A DNA stretch of 64,000 nt, from NCBI RefSeq assembly GCF_030463565.1, contig NC_134644.1:128337388-128401387 (forward strand). The letters are read 5' to 3'. Origin of the DNA: Pelecanus crispus (lineage: Eukaryota > Chordata > Aves > Pelecaniformes > Pelecanidae). Below, in pieces: positions 47,234-60,476 of this stretch; the stretch's first letter is position 1; each line of letters starts with the position of its first letter. The position numbers were made by a program, and so were the translations under genes. Under the pieces are notes generated by a model that did no database searches, was not told where the DNA came from, and saw only the letters and a list, made by a program, of their open reading frames with translations.

Positions 47234-47306
47234 GGGGAATTAGCTCAAATGGTAGAGCGCTCGCTTAGCATGCGAGAGGTAGCGGGATCGATGCCCGCAT
47301 TCTCCA
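47234..47306 (+). tRNA. tRNA-Ala (AGC), copy 3
   Basis: Same 73-nt sequence on the plus strand; a TTTT stop is 4 nt downstream. Confidence 0.97.
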
Positions 47307-48179
47307 GTATTTTAAGAGACTGCATTTCTACGGTAGCATAAGATTTTCTTCCATAAATTGTTCAGGTTTGTGAAAGGAAATATATAGCTAGCAATACATA
47401 CTGTTTCATACACCAAATAAAACGGGAAAAAATCTCAATTAGCAGACTACACTTGTGAACTCTGAAAAACGATTTCTTCACAACAGCATCTAATACTAAC
47501 AATTATTCTGTACCACAGGAAATGAATTAACTTCTGTCCCTTACAAGTGCATTGAATTTTAATGTGAGCTTTTTTTTTAGTTTTTAATTATGGGAAACGT
47601 CAGTGAAATTGTCTATAAGAAGATGTAAAAGTATGTAGTTGTCTATATAATCATCAGCTCACCACAGAATTACCATCTCTCCAGCTACCTTGCACCTATT
47701 GTAGCTAGGATGGGCATGACACATTTGTTCCTAACCTGAGTTTCAACGGACATTCAATGTCTCACAATTTCACTCAATTCCTTCCTCAACCCAATATAAG
47801 AAAAAAATGCTCATCTTTGATCAACATTAACATTAAATCATTCACATTGTGCATGTGCTTCTTAAAATTGATTAATTTTAATCCTTACAAAACTGCTACA
47901 CAAAAACACATCTAAATTTAAAAAAGCCCCACAACGTAAGGTAGTATACACAGGACACTAAAATTGTATCACAGCCAAAAATCAGAAGAAACAGTGGTAT
48001 GTGTCAGTATGCTTTTGTTTCATTCTTTAAAACCCATCAACAGGAATTTATTTCCTTTTTTTGTGCAGGCAGTTACCCTAATTTTAGACAAAACATAAGT
48101 TTACAAGCCGTTCATTTCCTAAACGGCAAAAAAAAATGGTCCACAGTGGCGATAAAAAGTGACGCTTAGAAGTAGAAAA

Positions 48180-48252
48180 TGGAGAATGCGGGCATCGATC
48201 CCGCTACCTCTCGCATGCTAAGCGAGCGCTCTACCATTTGAGCTAATTCCCC
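48180..48252 (-). tRNA. tRNA-Ala (AGC), copy 4
   Basis: Same 73-nt sequence on the minus strand; TTTT immediately downstream (A then TTTT). The 5' flank is relatively CG-rich for this region. Confidence 0.97.
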
Positions 48253-51200
48253 TTACGTTGCCGTTCCCCCTCTTTACGGTCCCTTCGTACTTTCGTCCTT
48301 CTCACTGACAGAACAACTTTCTACAAGTCATATTGAAATTTCATCTGCTGTCTCAAGTACAAACAAAACTTTCTACCAAAAATCGAATTGTTTTTCTACC
48401 CAAATATCACACTAGTAGCTGGGCAGTCAGAGCCAACTGCTCGAGTTCTAATCCCCTACCGAAGTTTCTGGTAGGCACTAAGAGCACAACTTTCCAGTGA
48501 AATGCGGAAACGATTAGGTCTTCCTTCAAGTACACTGCTTTTGACAGCCTTAGTGGGAATTTTGCCTAACATGAAATCTGGACTCCTTGACGTAACAGCA
48601 CGTGTTTTATTCAGCTGAGCTGAATGTATGAATGAGTCTGGATGTATTTAAAGATTATGTTTATCTAAACCAGATTTTTCCTATTTATAAGCCCGAGGTG
48701 GAAGAGAATCAGCTAAATTACTTTACCCATTTCCACATTTTAAAATACAATAGATGTGACTGAATAGGTAGAGTTCTTCCATTTTTTTCTCTTGTTTCAA
48801 TGGAGTTCTGGGTCCAAGTTATACAAAGGCGGGGGGAGTGGGAGGAAAGCACCCAGGCAAATGGAACAATGCGAAACAAAGTAATAGTTCACATTATCTA
48901 CCTATATTTCTCAAGAATTTTTAAGGTGAGACTATATCACCAGACAGATATGCACATTCACACATACATAAAAAAATCAAGAATACATCATTAAAATATA
49001 AAAAAAAACCCCATGGCTATAATGAAACAGCAGTGAAAATTCTGCTCAGAGTTTTGGTTTCAGCTCTGCAAGATCAGAGTCAGAAAACACAAAGAAATTA
49101 GGGTCTCCAATGTTTCCTGTTATTTGAAGTTATGTACTAAAGTCTTCTCCCTTTGCAAGTGGCATTTAGGGGAGGGGGAAGTAACTCCTTATGATTTCAC
49201 ACTATCATAAAATAGAAATAAAGCAAGCAAGAGAAATCTACTTTGGTAGAACTGGAACATGCAGATTTGTTGACCTAATGCGACTGACGTATCACAACAA
49301 TCAAGTATCAACATGCTTCATGTGTTTCAGTTTCTTACTTCCTCAGTCTCTATATATTGTCATTTAACTTGGAGGATCAAAGCCATATCCAGCCATATTT
49401 AGATTTGTGCAAATAGCTGCTGATTCAGAGTGCTGGAAATGATCATAATTTGTGTGTGTTATTAATCAGTGGTCAACTAACTGTTCATTAGTCAGAAAAT
49501 AATGCTGAAATGGCTAAAAAGAAGAAATAGCAGGCAGTAATGGAAAGACACACAACTGACTTTGTTAAAACGCTAAGAAAAGGAACCTTGGGGAATCATG
49601 TTTCTTTTCTCTGTAAAAAGAGGAAGGGGAATTTGAGTGAACCCTTCAGAAATCTTGCAATAGTCTAGGACTTTCTTTTGTTCTGATTTGGAAAAAAAAA
49701 AAGGCAAGAGAGAACAGTGAACTTCTGTTTAATATTGTAAATGTAGTACATCTTTGCCTTTCTGGAAAAAAGAGTATCTGAAATTAAATTTATTAAATAA
49801 CTTTAAAAACAACTCTCTTGCAGTTTCTTTCTTGATTTGCCTGAGATCCTTTAAGACACATGAATCACACCGACATATAAAGATCTTTCAATTCTCTTGT
49901 ATCCAAGGACTCAGTGATTTCAGGAAGTACAATAACTAAATTCCAGTCTTTGCAGGACATCTAGGTTAATACCTAAATAATATATATTTGATTTTTTATA
50001 ACCGGGATTATATTTGTGTTCATGAAATAAACCAGAGTATCAAATTTTAGAAGATTTTGCTGAGCCAGATATTTAAAAAATACATCCTAAGTCATCCTCT
50101 GTATATACAGTTCTTGCCATGCCATACATAATTCAACAAGAATGCCTGTGGGAGTCCTCTGCAGTCAACTCAGTACTTAGCCATAACCAAAAGTTACAGA
50201 TTCAGAGACAGCGGAGGTTTGTTTAGACAGTATCAAATCCCTCAAAGTCAACCTATATGTAATCATGCTTTCAAAATATTTGACCATCCTAACTTTAACA
50301 CAGAAACAACTATTTGCATGGCATTTCCTCCAGACTCTAACCTGTTCAACCCTGAGAATTAAGCTCCTTGCTGTTCTGCTCTTCCAACTTAGATGTGACT
50401 TTCAAATGCATTACTCAAACTTTTTTTTTTTTTTTTTTTTTGGCTCTGGAAGATCCCAGAGAGCATGGTATTGTGGCATTAGGACTAGCAGAATGTCAAA
50501 AAGTGAGAAAAAAAGCTGTTAGCAGAAAAACATTTAAAGTAGAACATCTCAAGTTTACATTTGTACATGTATGAATGGTTTTACTACTGTAGAAAGCTCT
50601 AACTGTAGAAAGGATGGGGATACTCTGTGAAGATACTTCTGGTTTTCTAATGCAACACCACTATCTCATTTCTTTTCTTGCAAGTTCCATTCACAGCGTA
50701 AGACAATTTCTGGATGACTTCATTTTTTACTGAACCTTTGGCTTTCTTGTCCAAACAACCTATATCATCCTTTAGCAATACAAGTCCCTTCCTTCTTTCT
50801 CCTTTGCCCATCATGTTATCTGTAATTTCTGAATACCAGGTGCATAGAACTCTTAAACATTGACAACAGATTTTGGGAACCCCACAACACGATGTGGTTC
50901 AGCATATGCAGTGCTTCAAAAGACAGCAAACTTCTAAACAACCTAACTAAGGGAAGCCCAACTAGGCCTGCAGTTACAAATTCACTTTTAAGATAAAATA
51001 ACAGCAGCAGTTTAAGACAAATCCAGCTTTTTTTTAATCCAAAGGTACTCTGAGAATATTATTATTGTAGGAATAGTAAAACAATTATCATAACAAAAGG
51101 AATAGAGAACAGAATCTTCTAGAGATGGTAGAACCACCAAAGAGGTGAAGGAGAAGCAGCAAGACACTTATTATCATTGACCAGAGAAAGAAGAATTACA

Positions 51201-54200
51201 ATGCACAAGCTAGCACTCCCATTAGTTATAAATCACTAACGCTAACCTCACTTTCTGAAATTGTCAAATGCTGCTGCAGCATCCAAGATGCCAGTTCCCT
51301 CATTACTGATGAGGACCACTGGTCTAACCCCAAATTCCCATACCAGAACTCGTGTGCACGTTCTCCCATTAACAAACTCCAGTATCCTGTTACTTCCTCC
51401 CTCACTCTGAAACAGCTGGCTTGGGGAAAAAAATGTCTCTCCCTCTCATATTAAAACCTAATCAATGTGGAAAGAAGCATCTGAAATTAATTTGCAGAAG
51501 ATAATTATGTCCTTACAGCTGGAATTATATGCAGATACCACAGACATTTCAGCAACTGGCTGACTGAAAGCCCCACTACTCAGTATGTCTGGCAAAGTTA
51601 GCAAGCTTGCTGCTACTTCTACTCTGTGATGCCTCCACATGACCAGTTGGATTTTTGCACCAAGACCTCTGAAACATCCACAAGTACATTTGCTTAGTCA
51701 TACAGTAACTAGAAACACAGGACTTCGTTATGATGAAAACATTCCAGAGCACCAGAGTGACTAAATCCCACTTTCAAAAGTGACTCAGAGTTATGCCACA
51801 GTTATGACACTATAGTGTATAGTTAGTACACTACAGAAACAAATGAGCTTTAAATGAGTTGGCTTGATTACTACAAATTCCATCCAACATTTTACCTTGT
51901 TTTAGTCAGAATGCCTTCTGCTCTCTGTATGATTGACAAAAATAGGTGATCTAAAATCACTCACAGACAGAGAGCATGATTTTCCTCCAAACAGGAATAT
52001 GTAAATCTAAGCTTTGTATTTCAAAGCAATTAAAAAAAAAAAAAAACACAAAAAACAAACCAACTGTAACCCTTACAGATTTTCATTTGTGGTTGGTTGG
52101 TTGGGTTTTTTCCCCTAGTATTCTTTCAGAATAAAAATCATCTAAGTCTTAAAAACACCTATGTTGTAAAACAAACAAACAGAACCCTTCTAATTGTGTT
52201 TGCGTTAGGCTTGTATGAACACAGCCCAGGCAGGAACAGGGTTCCATAATGCCAGCTTTTGAATGCTAAAGCACATCTACAGGGCTTAATTAAGGGAAGC
52301 CCCAAGCAGGCTTACAACTGCACACAAACTGGCAAGTACTGCTGCCTATGAAACTTTTTAATTTGTTGCTAAGCACTGGTAGTCTTAAGGCTTTAACACA
52401 GTAAGCAGGGAAAAAATTACTTAAAATCAAACAAAACCCAGAATTAACTATAAATTAAGCAGTGACAAAATAACCTAAGGACAGCTACAGTATGTTCAAT
52501 TCATTCTTTTAAATAGCCTAACCTTCAAGTTGATAGATTTATCATTAAAATGAAACAAACAAATACGTCTCCAGTTCTGTATCCAAAGCTGTATTTAAAG
52601 CATTGACAGAAATGTGTTCTGGACCTCAGAAATAATTTTATGGAAAATCAGTATCAAAATATGGAATTGGGCAACAAAATCAACACCCTCCTTTGGGAAA
52701 AACAAAACAAAACAACAGTACTGTAAATCACACAAAAATCCACACAGCAGGTCTCTCATGAGTCAGAAGAAACCTCCTCCCAGAACTATTTCTGTTCTTA
52801 ATGGCCACAGTAGGAATAAAACTTTATTTGTTGATGAAGATTTTATTGATGGCTCACAAAATTTTGCCTCCATTTTACCCCCATTCATCATTTTGTACCC
52901 AAACCATGAGACAAAAACATGCTAAAAAAAACCCCCAAACTAACCAAACAAACAAAACAACAACAACAAAAAAAAACCTAGAAGGATTTGCTACTTCTAG
53001 TACTATTTGCCACTGCTGTTACCTTGTTTGAAGAAAATCAGTACAGTCCATCTGGGAGGTAATGTATCAGTACCAAATGCTGTAATATTGATCAAAGAAT
53101 CATGTTGGAAACAGCTTAGCCAGGCAACCTAAGTAACTTCAGTTAGCATTAACAGCCACAACAGAAGCTTGCAAGGGCCCAAGTAGCTCATATTAAATAC
53201 TCTGCTTCTGTAAGAAATACAAAACTATAATATTCTTTGTCTGTATTTTCCAGATTGGCATTTAAGTTAACCTCATGCTAAGGAGGCAGCAAGCTCAGAT
53301 CTCAGCTCAGAGGGAGAGCAGACTATCCTTTTATGCTACTCTTTGGGAACTCTGTCTGGACCACACAAAAATCACCATCATGATTTCAACCCGTGACATC
53401 CCAAACTTGAGAGGAAAGTTGAAGTGCTGAGCAAGACATCTGAGTTATTCTCTTTCTCTAAAAGCATCAATGAGTTTTAAATTTCTGCCCAGATAATCAT
53501 AAGGCTTCCAGATTGGCAAAGATTTCATTCTGTTTCCAGATTGGGAAACAGTAAATCATATATTAATACAATTATACATTTTGGTTTCTTTTTTAGGAAA
53601 ATGGCTATATTCACATCACAACTTCCTTCTCTGATTTTTTGGGACAACCTGACACCTCTATCAACTTCATGAGGGTTTCAAAAAAGTTTCAACATCATAG
53701 GGCTCATGTACAATGCCCTCCTTGAACTAAGATGGCAATATAGAAAAACTGTATTATTTATTTTACATATTATCCATTATGTAAACTTCCAAACAAACTG
53801 TTTAATAATAGTCAAAAAAGGTTGTTACAAAAGCAGTGAGATTGACTATGCCTGAATCCAAATGGATTTGCAACCTTTGCCTCCTAAATCAGCATGGTAA
53901 CAGTCTGAATTTTCTCCACATTCTCTGTAACTCCAGAAAGGAGAGAATGTGTACTGGTTACGCCTTGAGCTCTGCACAGGCCACCTGGCTCATCAGCTGT
54001 CACTAACAGCACATATAGTATTTTCCTCATGTTCCTTTAGAGGCTCTGCAGAGCCATCGATTTCCACAAAACACTGGACAATTTGTTTTTCAGATTTTTA
54101 TCTATCTTTCACTTTTGGTGACAAAGATTTCCCTAGTTTAGAAGAGGATTGAAGAAGATTAAGATTCCTACATCCTGTGGATTTTACTAAGGAACAGAAC

Positions 54201-54745
54201 TATCTACTCACTAAATGAGAGTCTGGCCAGAATAATAGAGTAGTTTCAAGAACAACCACCTCATCCAAACGTACAAAACAGAAAAAGACCTGAGGAACTG
54301 GTTATGTAGAATGATCTGAAAAATATGTTTGGCTGCAATGTTCAAAGATTAGAGGTTTATGGTACACAGAACTCACTGAAATTCAGTGTATGTTTAGCAT
54401 CTGATTACTCAGGTCCATATAAAAATCTGAGGAAAGCTTGCCCTTTTTTAATTTATACACCACCATACTATACAGTCATTTTAGAATTAGAACAGGGAAA
54501 CCACACCTATCGCTACAAGAGCTGCATTCACTGATGAAGCTTGCTTACAGTGTACTCAAAACACAGGCATAGCACAAAAACATCACAGCCAAGCTGAATT
54601 AAAAACACAGAACGTTTCAGGTAGCACCCACTTCAACAACTTCTTCAACTCATCTTTGCCTCTGATTTGATTTTTCCACTTCTTTCTTGGGCTCAATGAC
54701 ACACTCTGAGTGAACTCTGGCTGAACAGTATCAGAACAGATAGAA
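48253..54745. other. 6.5-kb intergenic stretch, no gene recognised
   Basis: AT-rich. Contains a 21-base poly-T run at 50421-50441, A-rich tracts near 52027-52050 and 52922-52978, and short frames without family signature. Confidence 0.5.
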
Positions 54746-54807
54746 AATGGTTGGACTGGATGACCTTAAAGGTCTTTTCCAACCTAAACGACTGATTCTA
54801 TGATTCT
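54746..54807 (+). mobile_element. CR1 3'-terminal fragment (62 bp)
   Basis: GGTTGGACTGGATGACCTTA ... ending GATTCTATGATTCT, the terminal part of CR1. Only the 3' end is present, as expected from 5' truncation. It lies just upstream of a CpG-rich island. Confidence 0.92.
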
Positions 54808-54849
54808 AAAACAACAGCTCTTAAATCTTTACTAATCCAGTGTAAGATT

Positions 54850-55460
54850 GGTGGTGTGGCAGGTGTTGAGAGCGATCGAAGGAGAGCTGGAGCCGGAGTC
54901 ATGGTACTGCGGCACAGCAGTAGGGAGTGCCCCAGAAGAACCCACAGAACCTCCCCCTCTCCTGAGGAACAGCCCCACCCGCTGCACCTCCTCCTTCAAG
55001 CAAGCACCCCCATGACCTCAAAACTACAGTTCGCGACACCCACTAAGACAACCATCACGACCAGAAAAGCCCTCAGTAAAAGCCTGCAAACAAACCTCCT
55101 CCGCCAGCTTTGTCCTTCGACGGCCTACAGCCCGGACTCGCTCAGGGTGACAACAACCCCCAGGCAGCTCCCCCGGCCGGCATCTTCCCACCTTCCCGCC
55201 CCCTCAGGGCCCGGCCTTCGCTCCGCGGGCACCGAGCGCGCCAGCCCCGCCCCCCGCCCCGCCCCCGCCCAGTGCTAGAACCTTCTGCGGCGGCGCGTGC
55301 CTCCACACCTCCCCCCCCCCCCCCCCCCCTTCTTTTTTATTCTTTAAATGTGTAAATGGAGCGGTGAAGAGGCTGCGCTGGGACGTTTTTTGTGGTGTGA
55401 GCGGGGAGGTGCTGTAGCTCGCTCCCCTCCTGGTCTCTGAGGACGGTGGGTAAGTCTTCG
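54850..55460 (+). promoter_or_regulatory. CpG-rich island with Sp1 boxes and a candidate first exon
   Basis: GC content rises sharply. GCCCCGCCCCCCGCCCCGCC (55245-55264 region) gives a run of Sp1-type sites, followed by a poly-C run. A consensus donor GGTGG/GTAAGT ends a possible plus-strand exon at 55449. No start codon with a recognisable protein follows. It could be the first exon of UBE2V2 (the next gene in other vertebrates) or of a noncoding RNA. Confidence 0.5.
55311..55329. repeat. 19-base poly-C run
   Basis: Nineteen C directly downstream of the Sp1-box cluster; a quadruplex-prone G run on the minus strand. Confidence 0.85.
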
Positions 55461-56465
55461 AAAGAAAATGTCCGTGTGGTGAGCCTGCCCGGCGTTCCTG
55501 CTGACCCGCCCCGTTGCCTCATAAAGGGAGTTGGATACCCGGTGTGCAACAGTCCAGTCCGCGCACTGAGTAGCTGAGATACTGATTTTATTTCATTTCT
55601 GTGCAGAGGTGGGTGCTAGGCGGTCGTTCCACAGAGCTGAATTCTGCAGCACACCGAATGAGACTAATTTTTTTTTTATCAGTTTCTCAGTATTTCTTCA
55701 AGGTCTAGTTGCTCCGGGATGCCTTTGGTTAAAGGATACTGAATATTTGCTCTTCTGATTAGGGATGATTAAGTGTCCTTTACTAGTCAGCTTACAAACC
55801 CATCTTGGCCTGGTGTGATGTTAGCTGAGTTTCAGAGTTAGCCTTCAACAGCCTGCTGCTGAAATTACTTTCTGTATCATCGGGGGGAGAAGGCAGTGTT
55901 GGAGGGAGTGGGTTTTGTCCTAGATTTTTGCAAATGCAATGGCTCTAAGTAGCAGGAATAATAGCTGAGTGTGTATGCCTTTAAATGAACCCAAATGTTT
56001 TTGTTTTTTTTTTTTCCAGAATGTAAATTCATAATTAGGCTTATGCTCATGCATTTTCCTAAGTGTTGCTTTGAGGGTGGAGGTTGGAAAATGTAATTAA
56101 AAATATGTTGGCCTATGTTTAAGGAGGACAGAATACTTATCTCAAAACTGCATTTCTGGTAGTTTCTAGCACTTGAGAGCCTGACTTCTTAATAACTTGG
56201 ATATATAATAATACATCTTTATAACTTTTTTTTTTTTCTTCAAGAGATTGTAAAACTTAAGGCTAGTTTGCAACTGTAAAAGCCTCTCCTGTCTTACAAA
56301 AAAAATCTTGGCCTCTGAACCTTTGACACCAAACATCAGGTTAACTACTAGCAAGAAAAGGCAGTTTTATTAGAAGATGGGAAAACCCACCCCGATTTAG
56401 CCTGCTAGCAGGCTTGGTGAAATCGTGTAGGCTAAACTGCTCCAGCTTGCACCCTGCTTGCTTAC
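55461..56465. other. Sequence between the island and the LTR, no gene recognised
   Basis: About 1 kb, returning to AT-rich composition with short T runs; would be intron 1 if the candidate exon is real. Confidence 0.5.
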
Positions 56466-56470
56466 ACCTT

Positions 56471-57019
56471 TGTTGTGGCTTAACCCCAGCCAGCAGCTCA
56501 GCACCACGCAGCTGCTCACTCATTCTCCCTGCCCCTCATGGGATGGGGGAGAGAATCAGAAGAGTGAGAAATGCTCCTGGGTTGAGATGAGAACAGTTTA
56601 ATAATTGAAATAAAATAGTAGTGGTAATAATAACAATATAATAATATACAAAGCAAGTGATGCACAATGCAATTGCTCCCCACCTGCTGACCAATACCCA
56701 GACAGTTCCCGAGCAGCGATCGCTGCCCCCTGACCAACTTCCCCAGTTTATATAAACTATATAGTGAGCATGATGTCATATGGTATGGAATAGCCCTTTG
56801 GTCAGTTTGGATCAACTATTCTGGCTGTGCCCCCTCCCAGTTTCTTGTGCACCTGGCAGGGCATGGGAAGCTGAAAAGTCCTTGACTAGCATAAGCAGTA
56901 CTCAGCAACAACTAAAACATCAGCGTGTTACCAACATTCTTCTCCTACTAAATCCAAAACACAGCACTATGCCTGCTACTAGGAAGAAAACTAACTCTAT
57001 GCCAGCCGAAACCAGGACA
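56471..57019 (-). mobile_element. Solo LTR of an avian endogenous retrovirus (549 bp)
   Basis: Begins TGTCCTGG and ends CCACAACA on the minus strand, i.e. TG...CA termini, flanked by a perfect 5-bp duplication ACCTT (56466-56470 and 57020-57024), a size usual for ERVL-type elements. A TATATAAA box sits at about 56747-56754. No internal viral genes remain. Same family as the 37.9-kb fragment. Confidence 0.92.
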
Positions 57020-57024
57020 ACCTT

Positions 57025-59250
57025 GCACCCTTCTTCCTCAGTTGCTTGGAGTCTCTGAACCTTTGGCAATAACCCATCTCCTGTGCATTTGTAGCCTTGT
57101 TATCTTTGCATATTGCTAGATAATTTTCCTGAAAAAAAAGTAAAAGAAAAAACACAGGAATTCAAGAATTTATTACAGCAAAAGCTGAGCTACTTTTCTG
57201 ATGGCAAAAGCCTTTCTGTAGCTCGAGTGCTCCTTTTGCTAAATGTTGTTAGTAGAATGACAGCTACTTCAACACTTCTCAAATGAATAAAAGGTTATGA
57301 AAAAAATATTAATGGTATTAGACAACCTGAAACAAGATCAGTGCAGTCTTTGAATTGTTTACCAGTCATTTAAGATAATAGCAGCATTTGAATTGATAGT
57401 AGCCATCTCTAAACAACTTTCTGTGAGGAAAGCTTTATCTTTCCTGAAGATAAAGACAAAAATAAGGTGATTTTTTTTTTAAATCCCTTTATTTTAGAAT
57501 AACAATACACAACCAGGAAGTTATTCAGGAATGACTGATCTAAATAGGCTCTTTTTCATTGCTGCTAAAAATGATTGACCCTTAACTGTGGAATAATTAG
57601 TGGTGTTTAGCTACTTCACTCCAAATTCCTACAGATGATCAAGTAAGCAGGTGCTATTAGGCCCAGATGAGAGTCCAAAGGTGGTTGATAAATAAGATCA
57701 CATGAACAAACTTGTGCCTTATTGTTTGTGCCTTATTTCAGTTGGATTTTGTATTGCAGTTTCTACTGCTATTTGCAAAAAGAAAGCTTCCCCAAGTGAG
57801 AAATACAGTTGCAGCTTTTGTAGTGTTCCTTGTAGTGTTCCTTGTAGTGATCCAAAGACTTCACTTCTGTGTTGAATTTTTTCATTTAAGTCTGATTTGA
57901 CAGTTAAGTGCAGCTGATTATGCTTTCCAAGGGTCATCTTAAGCTTTGTTACCAGTAGTTGATCAATTGTTTTAATTAACTTCCAGAAAGAACAAGGATT
58001 TTTTTAAGACACAGAAAGCTATAATGGTTTTCACCTAGCATTTTCAACACAGAAAACATGCTGAAGTGTCTGTGCATGTTTGAGGAGCTGCCATAGAAAA
58101 ATGAATTATTCATATGGCCAGGAAATCTCCTTATGTCACAAGTGTTACAAATACATCAATTTCACACTGTTTTTAATCTTTAAAACATTCTACAAACATT
58201 AAAAAAATTATACACAATCATTCACTCCCCCCTAAAAAAAATTATTTGTTTTTAACTCTGGCAGGCCTAGCTTTAGTATTTAAAAAAAAAAAAAGCATTA
58301 CATAGCTTAAACTTACAGATGGCCATAAATCCACAGCAGCTTTATTTCTGATTACTACTCTCACTTGCACCATTCATGCTCTTGGAGCTGACAGCTATGT
58401 TTTTCTTTCTGAATACTACTATTCTTTCTTCCCCTTCCTATTTTCTTGTGGCTGGTGCCATCAGGAAATCTGTAGCAAATCAATGCTGAAGTTTGTCAAG
58501 CACCGAGTGAATACCTCTACACAGGGTAAAGACAGTGGGTTACTTTCAGTTATTCCTACTTTGTGTTGCCCCCTGCCCAGGCATCCAGCTCCAGGAGTGA
58601 CTGAATGTGTATGTACAGTAGCTGCAAGCCATCCGTCACATGTCAGGGCTAATGTACATGAACCAGCAGATTCAGCGTCACCAGAAGCCGGTAGGATGAT
58701 GTGGAAACGAGCCAGGCCAGTTAGAAACCAGTCGGGTGGCCATCCTGCCTCCACGCACGCTCTGGTTTGGTTTCCCCTTAGCCTGACGTAGACTCGATGG
58801 ATGAGTAACAGCTCCCGTTCTGCTGCGGAGTGAGGAATGCGGCTTCGCTTAGGAAAGAGTCATTGTCTGGTGTAGTGTTGACAACAGCGCAAGAACGATC
58901 TGCTCTGTAAATGAAGGTGTTTAAGCAACAGTCAGAATATCACCAGGTGGTAGATTACGGGCTATGTACTTTGGCTGGATGTGCAAGAGAACGTAGAGCT
59001 TATGGAGAAGGGCGCGAGTGCATGCTGCTGTGTGAAATCAGGCAGAGTTTGTAAAGTTAGTAAGTTTGTAAACTGCCTGCCGTACAGAGAGCCGCAGCCC
59101 CGCTTCTCTTGCTGGGTACATCACTTTATACGTGGTAGCAAGCTTATGTTTCAAAGAGATACCCGAGAGACTTCTGCTGTTAAAACAACAGGGAGGGGGG
59201 AGCTGTAACGAGGAACTCGGCTTGGGTTTGGTTGAGCTTGAAAAACCTGG
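57025..59250. other. Intergenic, no gene recognised
   Basis: About 2.2 kb. Contains short A/T runs, two frames of about 100 codons on opposite strands at 58460-58790 without any family signature, and GC content rising after 58.5 kb. Confidence 0.5.
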
Positions 59251-59648
59251 GTTGATCCACTACAGGCGTGTGCAAGGTGTTAGAAACTCCTTCGCGTCAT
59301 GGTTGAGCTCAAGTTTGAGGCTGTCAGCTGAGAGCTTTCCAGCCCCTCTCTGGACTCCCCGTGCACGGCCCTCCGTTCATCTGCCTCCGGTTGCAGTGCT
59401 GGGCTTCGGGGAAGGAGGGGATGGAAGGGCGGGGGATTCGGCCATGCCGAGGACAAGGGCTTGTGGAAGGGGAGAGGGCTGTTCCCAGGAGCCGGGCAAG
59501 GAAGCGCAGGCGCAGGGCAGCAGCAGAGGAGGCCGGGGGATGGGTCGGTGGGGGAGCACAGCTGCGGGAGGGGAGGGGAGCGGAGAGGAGAGGCCGCCTC
59601 CTGGCCGAGGCCCCTCTGCTTGGCGGGCAGCGGGGGGCCAGGGCCCCG

Positions 59649-59953
59649 CTTCTGCCAAGTAGCTAGTGATAGGACAAGAGGAAATGGGCTCAAGCTGCGC
59701 CAGGGGAGGTTTAGGTTGGATATTAGGAAAAATTTCTTCATGGAAAGAGTAGTCAAGCATTGGAACAGGCTGCCCAGAGAGGTGGTGGAGTCCCCATCCC
59801 TGGAAGCGTTCAAAAAACGGGTAGATGTGGCACTCTGGGACATGGTTTAGTCTAGTCTACCCTTGATTGGTTTAGTGTGGACTTAGTAATGTTACGTTAA
59901 TGGTTGGACTGGATGATCTTAAAGGTCTTTTCCAACCTAAACGATTCTATGAT
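59649..59953 (+). mobile_element. CR1 LINE 3' end inside the CpG-rich island
   Basis: About 305 bp; begins CTTCTGCCAAGTAGCTAGTG and ends GATTCTATGAT. The end of the CR1 second open frame is still readable ([19 protein letters not shown]), so this is the best-preserved CR1 in the window. It differs from the intron 13 copy by a small insertion near 59852-59875. Confidence 0.95.
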
Positions 59954-59990
59954 CCCGGGGGGGCAGCGCCGCTTCCCAGGGCGAGGGCGC

Positions 59991-60001
59991 TGCGCATGCG
60001 C
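59991..60001. promoter_or_regulatory. NRF-1 consensus site
   Basis: TGCGCATGCGC, containing the 10-bp palindrome GCGCATGCGC, in a CpG-rich setting; typical of housekeeping promoters. Confidence 0.6.
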
Positions 60002-60476
60002 TGGCCCTTGGTGGCTGGAGGCGGGCGGGGGGGCTGTTGGTGAAGTTGGTGGTGTTTTTTCCAACTTTCTGACAAGTTTCGGAAGGAGGACTTGTACAAT
60101 CGGAAGCTTTTTCAAAATATACCTGTTGTGCTAGTAGTGGTGGTAGAGAGCTGTCTCTCTAGATCTGCATTTGGAGTTAAGTACTTGCTGTAGGCAAGCA
60201 AAGGTGAAAATTGAAATGTTAAAAATAGCTCACTGCCGTACATCATTGCGTTCCTTGTCTGTGATGTAGGTTTCATACTCTGTGTCAAGTCGTGCAAGCA
60301 TTTGGCATGCTTGTGTGTGTTCATTTTTCAAAAAGTCGGTGTTTTAAGGCTGTTAAAAGGAATGTATTAATTACAGGGAAGTGCATTTGGTGAGGTAATA
60401 ACTAAGGAAAATACAGATATGTTTTAATTTCCCTTGACCGTCACCCCAGAGAAGCCAGACACCTTCCAAAAGGATG

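Larger units (their letters stand above)
59250..60100. promoter_or_regulatory. CpG-rich, promoter-like island split by a CR1
   Basis: GC-rich blocks at about 59,300-59,648 and 59,954-60,060 flank a CR1 insertion. The right block holds a perfect NRF-1 palindrome TGCGCATGCGC (59991-60001) and GGCGGGCGGGG-type Sp1 sequence. No coding exon recognised on either strand next to it. Confidence 0.5.

Noticed and set aside
50265..50574. Frames next to the poly-T run at 50.4 kb as a reverse-oriented processed pseudogene
   Set aside because: The sequence beyond the T run shows no resemblance to any gene I know, and no target-site duplication was evident.
54856..55278. 140-codon plus-strand frame in the 55-kb island
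   Set aside because: Low-complexity Pro/Arg/Thr composition, no family signature, and it covers the Sp1-box promoter sequence.
58460..58791. Opposed frames of about 100 codons each
   Set aside because: Mirror-image frames on the two strands with no family motif; likely chance in a moderately GC-rich stretch.
59132..59850. Long frames on both strands at 59.1-59.85 kb
   Set aside because: They combine GC-rich island sequence with the residual CR1 frame; not a host gene.
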